Positions 16,504 to 24,462 of a stretch of 37,126 bases of DNA are shown one piece after another; the first letter of the stretch is position 1; the number at the start of each line of letters is the position of its first letter. The DNA is from Lachnospiraceae bacterium (lineage in GTDB: Bacteria; Bacillota; Clostridia; Lachnospirales; Lachnospiraceae), in the NCBI GenBank assembly GCA_030537215.1, contig JAUNOF010000001.1, forward strand, positions 1 through 37,126, given 5' to 3'. The notes beneath the pieces were generated by a model that searched no databases, was not told where the DNA came from, and worked only from the letters and a program-made list of their open reading frames with translations. The position numbers and the translations under genes were made by a program.

Positions 16504-17385
16504 ATGGAGCAGAACCTAGCCCAATATAAAATTTTTTATGAGGTGGCAAAAGCCGGAAACATCTCAAAGGCTGCCAAGGAACTTTATATCAGTCAGCCAG
16601 CCATCAGCAAGGCCATCAGCAAGCTGGAGGACAGCTTAAATGTCACCTTATTTACCAGAAGCTCCCGCGGCGTCCAGCTGACCTCGGAGGGTGAGCTGCT
16701 GTTTCAGCATACCCAGGCGGCCTTCCAGGCTCTGGACCAGGGAGAGCAGGAGTTAAAGCGGATTAAGGAATTCAATATCGGCCATCTGCGGATCGGTGTC
16801 AGCAATACCCTGTGCAAATACATCCTTCTGCCCTACTTAAAAAACTTTATCGAGCAGTATCCCCATATTAAGATCACCATTGAAAGCCAGGCTACTGCCA
16901 AGACCATCTCCATGCTGGAGCAGCACACCCTGGATGTGGGACTGGTGGCTGAGCCGTCGGTCCGTTCCGGTCTGTCCTTTATTCCGGTGATGGATATCCA
17001 GGACATCTTTGTCAGCACCCGCCACTACCTGAACAACCTGTATCTGCGGGAAGGCTCCGGCGCAGATCTGTTTACCTGCGGCAACATCATGCTGCTGGAT
17101 CAAAACAACATGACCCGCCATCATGTGGACGAGTACATGAAGAGCAATCACATCGAGCCGAAGCAGATCCTGGAAGTAACCACCATGGACCTGCTGATCG
17201 AGTTTGCCAAGATCGGCCTGGGAGTTGCCTGTGTCATCAAGGAGCTGGTGCAGAAGGAACTGGACAGCGGACGTCTGGTTGAGATTCCCCTGGAGATCCC
17301 CATCCATAAACGCACCATCGGCTTTGCATTCCAGACCAGCGCCCAGTCCAATGCCCTGAAAACGTTTCTGGAATTTTTGTATTAA
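16504..17385 (+). CDS. LysR-family regulator divergent from leuCD
   Basis: 293 aa. The N-terminal winged helix-turn-helix is plain (YKIFYEVAKAGNISKAAKELY, residues 8-28 read in parts, then SQPAISKAISKLEDSLNVTLF). The effector domain begins near GHLRIGVSNTLCKYILLPYL. Position next to leuCD and near ilvC/ilvN suggests control of branched-chain amino acid synthesis, similar in logic to other LysR regulators of leu or ilv genes; the ligand is unknown. Start fixed by GAGGAGG at 16493-16499. Confidence 0.9.
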   Translation: MEQNLAQYKIFYEVAKAGNISKAAKELYISQPAISKAISKLEDSLNVTLFTRSSRGVQLTSEGELLFQHTQAAFQALDQGEQELKRIKEFNIGHLRIGVSNTLCKYILLPYLKNFIEQYPHIKITIESQATAKTISMLEQHTLDVGLVAEPSVRSGLSFIPVMDIQDIFVSTRHYLNNLYLREGSGADLFTCGNIMLLDQNNMTRHHVDEYMKSNHIEPKQILEVTTMDLLIEFAKIGLGVACVIKELVQKELDSGRLVEIPLEIPIHKRTIGFAFQTSAQSNALKTFLEFLY

Positions 17386-17454
17386 AAGCAAGATGCCCTC
17401 AGCAAACAAGGACATATTCTCATCCGGCCCTGCAGTTCCCAGCGCAGAAGAAAA

Positions 17455-17487
17455 GCCGCCGCAGCCTGATATATTAACTGCAGCGGC
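17455..17487. terminator. Terminator between LysR gene and ilvC
   Basis: 10-bp stem GCCGCCGCAG (17455-17464) with CTGCAGCGGC (17478-17487), one mismatch, 13-base loop. TCTCTTT follows on the plus strand and CTTTTCTT on the minus strand, so it probably serves both converging genes. Confidence 0.65.
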
Positions 17488-17512
17488 TCTCTTTATGCCA
17501 CTATCTAATCAA

Positions 17513-18547
<1,035 letters not shown>

Positions 18548-18677
18548 TTAACCGCTTTCCTGTATAGAAAGCTTGTTTAAAAAATAGTATAAAAATAAAT
18601 ATGTTAAAGGCAACTCGCCGACGACTCTCAGTCCGCCTCTGGCAAAACCTCTAGCTAACAACATATGTATCTGCCTG

Positions 18678-19184
18678 CTATGGCAGATAGCGGATATCCT
18701 CCGCGCCCCGCTCCAAACCGGTAAGGCCAGTCCGGGCCAGCTCCAGGATCTCATAATCCTCAAGCAGGTTGATCAGTGCATCCAGCTTCGACTGATCGCC
18801 AGTCAGCATGACGGTAAGAGAATCCTTGCCCACATCCACAATCGTAGCACGGAAAATGTCTGCAATGGCGCTGACCGCCTGACGCTGGTTCGCGTCTGCA
18901 CGCACCTTTACCATGATCAGTTCCCGGTACACGGATCTGCCTGCCGGAAGCTCCTTAATATCGCGGACATCCTCCAGCTTTCTCAGCTGATTCTCAATCT
19001 GGACCAGGACCTCCTGATCCCCTAAGGAAACTACTGTCATACGGGAATACCGCGGATCTGCGGTAACACCAACCGTAAGACTTTCAATATTGTATCCCCG
19101 GCGGCTGAACAGCCCCGCTACACGGGCCAGCACACCGGCTGTGTTATCTACTAATAACGATAAAACAATTCTGTTATTACTCAT
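18678..19184 (-). CDS. ilvN: Acetolactate synthase small (regulatory) subunit
   Basis: 168 aa. N-terminal ACT domain (VLSLLVDNTAGVLARVAGLF, residues about 7-26; RRGYNIESLTVG) followed by the C-terminal ALS regulatory domain (ELIMVKV, DALINLLEDYEILELARTG). It binds valine and activates the catalytic subunit IlvB, which is not encoded in this window. The gene starts at ATG 19184 (MSNNRI). Its own TTGACA promoter lies at 19254-19226. Confidence 0.95.
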   Translation of the reverse strand: MSNNRIVLSLLVDNTAGVLARVAGLFSRRGYNIESLTVGVTADPRYSRMTVVSLGDQEVLVQIENQLRKLEDVRDIKELPAGRSVYRELIMVKVRADANQRQAVSAIADIFRATIVDVGKDSLTVMLTGDQSKLDALINLLEDYEILELARTGLTGLERGAEDIRYLP

Positions 19185-19225
19185 ACTATCACGCGCCTTT
19201 ATGTTATTATTACGAATTATTATAT

Positions 19226-19254
19226 ATGATAGCAACGGAAAAGCTATTTGTCAA
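19226..19254 (-). promoter_or_regulatory. ilvN promoter
   Basis: Minus-strand perfect TTGACA (19254-19249), 17-base spacer, TATCAT (19231-19226). The resulting leader is short (about 35 bases), so no T-box or peptide attenuator can fit ahead of ilvN. Confidence 0.65.
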
Positions 19255-19381
19255 ATGAATAAATCGAATAGTTATAATATCCTGTGGTTATAGCAAATGA
19301 ACTTTTTTCTCATTTTTGTGTGAATTTGGAAATTTTTGCAGCTTTTTAGATAATTTTATCCATATTTTCCCAATTTTAGTA

Positions 19382-19403
19382 CTAGGTCTATTAATAGACC
19401 TAG
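19382..19403. terminator. 22-bp perfect palindrome behind the HAD gene
   Basis: CTAGGTCTATT followed by its exact reverse complement; in RNA it would form a 9-bp stem with a TTAA loop. It begins 4 bases after the HAD stop codon. T-runs are weak on both sides (minus strand continues TACTAAAATT), so this is a weak terminator or a protein-binding dyad. Confidence 0.45.
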
Positions 19404-19407
19404 CTTC

Positions 19408-20184
19408 TTACTTCCAATTTTCCAGCAGGATCTGGGTCAATTCCTCTGCATCGGATGCGATCCGGTCTGCGCCGGCCAGTTCCAGTTCTTCCCGGCTTCC
19501 ATAGCCCATCAGGACACCAACGCTCTGAAGTCCATTTATCTTTGCACCGATAATATCATGCTCCCGGTCTCCCACCATAACAGCTTCTGCCTTCCATGCC
19601 ATGACCGCCTGAGAATCTGCCTTTTGTTGATCCGGCTTTTGTGCATCCGCCTTCTGTTGATCTGACTTCTGCGCATCCGTTTTCTGTTGATCGGCCTCCA
19701 GACAGATGTGAGAAGAAGCCCATTGGTGCTCCATCACATATCGGATTACATCCTCCTTTTTCACCCGTGTTTCCCCCATATCGGCGCCGCCGATAAAGGT
19801 AAAGTAGGAATCTAACTGAAAATATTCCAGGATTTGTCTTGCAAACTTCTCCGGCTTTGAAGTCGCCACCAGAAGCACCTTTCCTGCCTTCTGCAGACGC
19901 TCCAGCATAGAACGGATCCCCGGCAGCTCCTCATTTTCAAAGATCCCCTTCTCTGCAAAATACTCCCGGTAAACCCAGACCGCCTCATCTGCCTGCTCTT
20001 TCGAAAATTGGTAATACTTCATAAAGCTGTCCCGCAGAGGCGGACCGATAAAAGGCGTCAGCTTCGTTAGCTCCGGTTCCTCGATGCCATAACGGCGAAG
20101 GGCATATTGAACGGATTTTGTGATGCCCACCATAGGGTCCGTCAAGGTTCCGTCAAGGTCAAATAACAGATATTTCTTTTCCAT
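19408..20184 (-). CDS. HAD-family phosphatase with a repeat insertion
   Basis: 258-aa haloacid dehalogenase-type hydrolase of the phosphoglycolate phosphatase/PGMB group: motif I LFDLDGTLTDPM (nucleophile Asp and acid Asp near residues 8-10), helical cap, motif II VATSKPEKFA, and motif IV VMVGDREHDIIGA. The normal protein is about 215-220 aa. The extra length is a hydrophilic insert of about 30-35 residues placed between the motif III region and motif IV and built of decapeptides such as DQQKADAQKP. Such phosphatases remove phosphate from small metabolites; the substrate is not predictable. ATG 20184 follows GAGGAGA; promoter at 20213-20241. Confidence 0.88.
   Translation of the reverse strand: MEKKYLLFDLDGTLTDPMVGITKSVQYALRRYGIEEPELTKLTPFIGPPLRDSFMKYYQFSKEQADEAVWVYREYFAEKGIFENEELPGIRSMLERLQKAGKVLLVATSKPEKFARQILEYFQLDSYFTFIGGADMGETRVKKEDVIRYVMEHQWASSHICLEADQQKTDAQKSDQQKADAQKPDQQKADSQAVMAWKAEAVMVGDREHDIIGAKINGLQSVGVLMGYGSREELELAGADRIASDAEELTQILLENWK
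19611..19696 (-). repeat. 30-bp tandem repeat inside the HAD gene
   Basis: Two full 30-bp units (19621-19650, 19651-19680) plus partial units on each side, in frame, coding DQQK-T/A-DAQK-S/P repeats. The units differ at several silent and non-silent positions, so the array is not brand-new. Confidence 0.85.
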
Positions 20185-20212
20185 GCCAGCTCTCCTCATT
20201 CTTTTCTTTCCG

Positions 20213-20241
20213 ATTATACAGAGGATTCGATTGGAAATCAA
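20213..20241 (-). promoter_or_regulatory. Promoter of the HAD gene
   Basis: Minus-strand TTGATT (20241-20236), 17-base spacer, perfect TATAAT (20218-20213). Confidence 0.6.
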
Positions 20242-20354
20242 GCGCAAATTGGCAAGGGCGATCCGCATGCTCTCGGGTTTTCTGTGACTTTCCCTGCGCT
20301 TCGCTCACAAAAAGCACCTGGCAAGATACCGACGTGAACCGTAACCTGGCTGAA

Positions 20355-21797
20355 CTATGATTTTTCCGCAGGATTCCTGCATACCCCTAAAAACAGCCAG
20401 GCGCCGCTGGAGGAATCCTGGATTCCGAAGAGGAAGGGGCGGTCTAATATCATCTCCGCCTCCAGTTCCGGCATCTGCATCGCAGATCCAGCCATGGCCA
20501 TCATGGTATAGGCGGCGCCTTCCACCCCCTGCTCATCAATGGCGATATGCGTTTCCTGAATCACCTGGGATACCCAAAGAGGCTGATCGGAGATACCGTT
20601 AAATTCCGCGTTATCGGTAAACATCCGCTCCATCCCCATGACTTTTAAAGAATCCGGCAGCTTCTTTATGCTGCTTCCGAAAGAAAACTTTGGAATCTTC
20701 CAGGTAACCTTTCCAGAAATCCAGTTTTGGCTATCCATATCCAAGGCACGCTCCAGGTCTTCCGGCGTGTTGAAAAACTCGCTTACCTTTTTGCCTTCAT
20801 CCGGAAGAAGAAATACCATTTTGCACCAGTTGTTGGTATTCAGACAGGACAGCGTATATCCCTCTCCCCTCTGAAAGCTTCCCTGCCCATCGGTTCGATT
20901 TAAATAGGGGCAGCTTACCTTGCTGCCATCTTCAAGCGTAAATTCATCCTCCTGCGTCAGAGACTCCTGAAATGGCTGCTGCCAGCTTCCGTAAAAATAC
21001 AGGGTGTTTAAAATACTCATCATGGTCTGCGGATCTGTCTGGATCACAGGAGATAATACACCCTTCGTCTGCTTTGCGATCCATTCACCCATCTGTTTCC
21101 CGGTCTCTTCCTTTGTGAAATCCGCAAGATAAGAAGAAGCAAAAAACTGCTGTGCTGCCAGCTGCTGATATTCCTTCTTCACATCAAGCTGGGGCGCGAT
21201 CCACAAGGAATTGGCTAACTGAATGGTACTTTTGTATTCTCCCTCGCCGTACTCCTCATATTCCTTTTTCATTCGCTGCTGGTCGTAGTAAAACCGCTGG
21301 TACATCTTCCCGCACTGACTGGCTAATTCCTCCTGGCTCTGGATTCCCAGGCAGTTCTGAATCTCTGCCGCCGTCTCCCCATTTGCCCCGCAGCCTGCCA
21401 GAGTCAGTGCGTAATAAAGGCTCAAAGGGCTGTAATTGGCATTTCCTCGTTCCTGCTTTAAGATCTGGCTTCCGCTCCGAAAAGCAAACTGCTTCAGCGC
21501 CTCCCGAAATTCTTCTGAAATTTCATTTTCATCCCGCAGCTTGTTCCAGTTCTCATAATCATCAACAGAAAAGTCAACTGGCTTCGGCATTGCCGCTTCC
21601 ATATTCTGTCCGGCATGCTGTAGCTGTACAGTGTTCGTGTTATGCTCGCTCGTCTGAATCGGCTCCTTTTTCTCGCTCATCTGATTGGCGTCATCCATTC
21701 CGGTCTGCTGGCATCCGGTTAGCTGAACGCATAGGATCCAAGCCGTCATCGCTGCTGTTATTCTTCTGAAATATGCTCGCCTCCTATTTTTCCTCAT
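20355..21797 (-). CDS. Lipoprotein serpin (serine protease inhibitor)
   Basis: 480 aa. N-terminal lipoprotein signal: basic start, hydrophobic stretch and lipobox LTGC with Cys29, so the protein should be lipid-anchored on the outer cell face. An acidic/polar spacer of about 70 residues precedes the serpin fold, which runs to the C-terminus (NYSPLSLYYALTLAGCGANGETAAEI is the classic NxxxSPxSI-type helix region, read in parts; LDRPFLFGIQD is the conserved post-loop strand). The reactive loop starts near Glu422: EQGVEGAAYTMMAMAG. The hinge Gly-x-Glu-Gly-Ala-Ala with small residues is of the inhibitory type. Start ATG 21797 follows GAGGAGG; the upstream in-frame extension to 21899 lacks such a site. 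Confidence 0.92.
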   Translation of the reverse strand: MRKNRRRAYFRRITAAMTAWILCVQLTGCQQTGMDDANQMSEKKEPIQTSEHNTNTVQLQHAGQNMEAAMPKPVDFSVDDYENWNKLRDENEISEEFREALKQFAFRSGSQILKQERGNANYSPLSLYYALTLAGCGANGETAAEIQNCLGIQSQEELASQCGKMYQRFYYDQQRMKKEYEEYGEGEYKSTIQLANSLWIAPQLDVKKEYQQLAAQQFFASSYLADFTKEETGKQMGEWIAKQTKGVLSPVIQTDPQTMMSILNTLYFYGSWQQPFQESLTQEDEFTLEDGSKVSCPYLNRTDGQGSFQRGEGYTLSCLNTNNWCKMVFLLPDEGKKVSEFFNTPEDLERALDMDSQNWISGKVTWKIPKFSFGSSIKKLPDSLKVMGMERMFTDNAEFNGISDQPLWVSQVIQETHIAIDEQGVEGAAYTMMAMAGSAMQMPELEAEMILDRPFLFGIQDSSSGAWLFLGVCRNPAEKS

Positions 21798-21916
21798 TAT
21801 GATCCTCCTCTTCTCCTTTTCTTGTTCTGATACCTCTATGCCATAAACTGCAATTCTGCTCCAAATCCTTCTCACCAGCATGGGATTCATTTCCTGCAAT
21901 GTATTTTTCTGTCTCT

Positions 21917-21925
21917 ATTGTACCA
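21917..21925 (-). promoter_or_regulatory. Probable serpin promoter (extended -10)
   Basis: Minus-strand TGG-TACAAT (21925-21917), an extended -10 element without a clear -35 box; predicted leader of about 110 bases before the serpin ATG. Confidence 0.4.
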
Positions 21926-21966
21926 TTCAGAACCTGGATAATCCTTACTAAAAGCTTAAACTTCCT

Positions 21967-22545
21967 TTACAGAGTGAGAAGCCGAACCACCGCCTGCACA
22001 ATCAGCTCTGCAATTCCGCAGGATACCATAACCTTGATCGGCTCCGCCTTCCACACGCGAAGCGCTGCCATTGCCGCGGCAAAATAAAGAACCGGACGGA
22101 TCTGAAAATTCCCCTTAGAAAAATGTATGCTGCCATCCGCAAAAAAAGCCGGAACCAGAATGGCCAGTCCGGCGGTAAAAATCATGGCAACCACAGCCGG
22201 ACGCAGCAGCTTAAGCACATTCTGAAGAATGCTTAAGCTCCGGTACTTTGTATAAATCCACGCCAGAGTCGTGACAAAGACGCAGGACGGCAGAATACAG
22301 CCCAGGGTGGCTGCCAATGCTCCCGGCACTCCTGCCACCTGGTTTCCTACAAAAGTTGCGGCATTCACTGCAATCGGCCCCGGCGTCATCTCAGCAATAG
22401 TGACCAGATCTGTAAAATCCGACAAGGTAAGCCACCCGTACCCCTCGATCACCTGGGCCTGAATCAAGGGCATGGCCCCGTAGCCGCCGCCAAAGCTGAA
22501 TGCTCCAATCTGAAGAAATGCCAAAAATAAATTCAGATAAATCAC
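21967..22545 (-). CDS. Chromate transporter half, second gene
   Basis: 192 aa. One CHR domain (PF02417): FSFGGGYGAMPLIQ near the start and MTPGPIAVNAATFVGNQVAG (read in parts), then several membrane helices. Short CHR proteins work as a pair, each half equal to half of a full ChrA; known members move chromate or related oxyanions. Start is GTG 22545, with GGAGGG 7 bases before it, overlapping the stop of the partner gene by 4 bases, so translation is coupled. Confidence 0.9.
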   Translation of the reverse strand: MIYLNLFLAFLQIGAFSFGGGYGAMPLIQAQVIEGYGWLTLSDFTDLVTIAEMTPGPIAVNAATFVGNQVAGVPGALAATLGCILPSCVFVTTLAWIYTKYRSLSILQNVLKLLRPAVVAMIFTAGLAILVPAFFADGSIHFSKGNFQIRPVLYFAAAMAALRVWKAEPIKVMVSCGIAELIVQAVVRLLTL

Positions 22546-23108
22546 GTTGCTTCCCTCCTGTTCCGCTGAAAAAATAATGTCCGAAGGATTCCAAACCCGA
22601 TCACTGACAAGATGATATAAATCACATTGATACGCAGAAAGTAATTTGCCACGAAGGCCAGAAGCATAATCCCGATCCTTACCGGATCCTTCGTTTTCAC
22701 CACGCTGCTTCCCATATCGTATACCACAGAAATAATCACAGCTCCCACCCCTGACTTCATGCCGGACAGCAAAGCCTGAACTGCAAAGCTGTCCCGAAAC
22801 GCCTGATAAAACAGGGAAATCAGCGTCAGAATTATAAAGGGCGGAATCACCGCTCCCAGCACAGAGCAGATAATACCTGCAAACCCGGCCAGCTTATAAC
22901 CGATCACGATCGCTCCGTTGACGGCAATGGCTCCCGGCGAGGATTGGGCGATGGCAACCAGATCCAGCATTTCCTCCTGGTCAATCCAGTGAAGCTCATC
23001 CACAAATTTCTTTTTCAGAAGGGTTACAATCACATAGCCGCCTCCGAAGGTGAAAGTACTTAAAAATAATGTTGATAGAAATAATTGTCTTAATTTTCCG
23101 CTTTTCAT
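22542..23108 (-). CDS. Chromate transporter half, first gene
   Basis: 188 aa. The partner CHR domain: STFTFGGGYVIVTLLKK and SSPGAIAVNGAIVIGYKLAG (read in parts), with the same proline-glycine membrane motifs. First gene of a two-gene unit transcribed away from the LysR gene at 23314. A role in chromate itself is not certain; many gut members may carry other anions such as sulfate. Confidence 0.9.
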   Translation of the reverse strand: MKSGKLRQLFLSTLFLSTFTFGGGYVIVTLLKKKFVDELHWIDQEEMLDLVAIAQSSPGAIAVNGAIVIGYKLAGFAGIICSVLGAVIPPFIILTLISLFYQAFRDSFAVQALLSGMKSGVGAVIISVVYDMGSSVVKTKDPVRIGIMLLAFVANYFLRINVIYIILSVIGFGILRTLFFQRNRREAT

Positions 23109-23199
23109 CTGAATTCCCCTGTTCTTTTATTTTTTCCGCTTCATCCTGATCCAGCCTCCGGAAGGCATCCCGAAACCCTTGGATTCATTTCTATCGCTT

Positions 23200-23238
23200 A
23201 TTATAGCACTTGACGAATCATATCAAAAATTATATAGT
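23200..23238. promoter_or_regulatory. Overlapping divergent promoters, chromate transporter and LysR
   Basis: Plus strand: TTGACG (23210-23215), 17 bases, TATAGT (23233-23238) toward the LysR gene. Minus strand: TATAAT (23205-23200) for the transporter pair, with its -35 region lying inside the LysR promoter (TTGATA, 15-base spacer). The overlap suggests that one regulator binding here controls both directions. Confidence 0.55.
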
Positions 23239-23313
23239 TTTATTATGATTATATGTTTTTTTATATAATATTACATCACGCCCCACACCGTTTCTGCTGC
23301 AAAAGGAGCTGCC

Positions 23314-24228
23314 ATGACACGAAAGCATATTCATATTTTTTTAACCGTCTGTGAATGCAAAAACAATATTTCTCGTGCTGCCCAAAAGCTTTATATGACC
23401 CAGCCGGCCGTCAGCGTCGGCATCCAGGAGCTGGAGCGATACTACGGCATTACACTGTTTGACCGCATCTCCAGAAGACTTTACCTGACCGAAGCAGGAA
23501 AAGAATTTCAAAGCTACGCCCTGCGGATTTCCGCCCTGTTTGACGATATGGAACGAGGGTTAAGAAACTGGGATTCCTTCGGCGTGCTGCGTGCAGGAGC
23601 CAGTATGACCATAGGCTCCCAGTTTATGCCTGGCTATATAGAAGCCTTCTCCAACGCGCATCCCAACGTAACCACTCAGGTCCTCATCGCTCCTTCCAGG
23701 CAGCTGGAGCAAAAGCTGATTACCAATGAGCTGGATCTGGCACTGGTGGAAATCCCGGTTCACGAAAATCATCTGACAGCGGAACCCTATATGGAGGATT
23801 ACCTGGAGATCATCGGGCCTGCCAAGTCTCCTTTTCAGGACCATCCGGTCATGCCTCTGGATGAATTTCAGAAGCAGAAATTTCTGCTCCGTGAATCCGG
23901 AAGCGGTACACGGGATATTTTTGAACAGGTTACCCAAAACGCCGGTCTGCACATTCATCCCATCTGGGAAAGCTTCAGCACCACCGCCCTTTTAAACGCA
24001 GTGGTTCACGGAGCCGGCATTACCGTCCTTCCCCGTCACCTGATATCGGCTCCCTTAAGGCAGGGACTGATCTGCCGCATTCAGGTGCCGGAGCTGACCT
24101 TCCGCCAGCAGTTCTACATTGTCCATCATCAGGATAAGTTTTTATCCCATCTGATTCAGGATTTTATTCAGATATGCAAAAACTACGAATCGGAACATCC
24201 TCAGCCGGAGGATACCGGAATTTTTTAG
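23314..24228 (+). CDS. LysR-family regulator divergent from chromate transporter
   Basis: 304 aa. N-terminal helix-turn-helix (KHIHIFLTVCECKNNISRAAQ read in parts, then MTQPAVSVGIQELERYYGITLF), substrate-binding domain from about residue 90 (LRAGASMTIGSQFMPGYI), with FLLRESGSGTRDIFEQ and VVHGAGITVLP as conserved effector-domain motifs of the CysL/CbbR-like branch. Likely controls the divergent transporter pair in response to an anion or sulfur metabolite; this is inference. AAAGGAG precedes ATG 23314. Confidence 0.9.
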   Translation: MTRKHIHIFLTVCECKNNISRAAQKLYMTQPAVSVGIQELERYYGITLFDRISRRLYLTEAGKEFQSYALRISALFDDMERGLRNWDSFGVLRAGASMTIGSQFMPGYIEAFSNAHPNVTTQVLIAPSRQLEQKLITNELDLALVEIPVHENHLTAEPYMEDYLEIIGPAKSPFQDHPVMPLDEFQKQKFLLRESGSGTRDIFEQVTQNAGLHIHPIWESFSTTALLNAVVHGAGITVLPRHLISAPLRQGLICRIQVPELTFRQQFYIVHHQDKFLSHLIQDFIQICKNYESEHPQPEDTGIF

Positions 24229-24233
24229 CATAT

Positions 24234-24297
24234 TGTAACTGTTCAGTACCCTCGCTTCGCTGGGGCAGACCCTGCGCAGACCTACTGAATAGTTACA
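24234..24297. mobile_element. 64-bp miniature inverted-repeat element (copy B)
   Basis: Ends TGTAACTGTTCAGTA (24234-24248) and TACTGAATAGTTACA (24283-24297) are inverted repeats with one mismatch, matching the ends of the 135-bp element at 10741. The right end also shares TGCGCAGACCTACTGAA with that copy. Flanked by identical GCATAT direct repeats (24228-24233, 24298-24303). The left repeat overlaps the end of the LysR gene. Confidence 0.75.
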
Positions 24298-24302
24298 GCA
24301 TA

Positions 24303-24349
24303 TTTTTCTATCATAAGAGGCTCTGAAGGAGTTTCTTATGATAGAAAAA
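24303..24349. other. 16-bp perfect dyad with inward-facing T and A runs
   Basis: TTTTTCTATCATAAGA (24303-24318) pairs exactly with 24334-24349 around a 15-base loop. The T-run is 5' and the A-run 3' of the stem on both strands, so by itself it is not a terminator; the terminator follows directly at 24347. Confidence 0.6.
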
Positions 24350-24388
24350 ACGACTCCAAGTGCGTATCTCAGCACTCAGAGTCGTTTT
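24347..24388. terminator. Bidirectional terminator between LysR gene and gpmI
   Basis: AAAACGACTC (24347-24356) with GAGTCGTTTT (24379-24388) and inner pairs AGTGC / GCACT. T-run on the plus strand (TTTTCTTATTTT) and on the minus strand (TTTTTTC). Confidence 0.85.
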
Positions 24389-24462
24389 CTTATTTTACCA
24401 TTTCAAAAAATATTTCGTTTAACCGCCGGTCATCCGTTATTCGGATTCCAATCCATAACGCT

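Noticed and set aside
19185-19400. T-box or leader-peptide attenuator ahead of ilvN
   Set aside because: The predicted leader is about 35 bases, with no TGGNACC-type T-box sequence, no terminator stem and no run of branched-chain codons.
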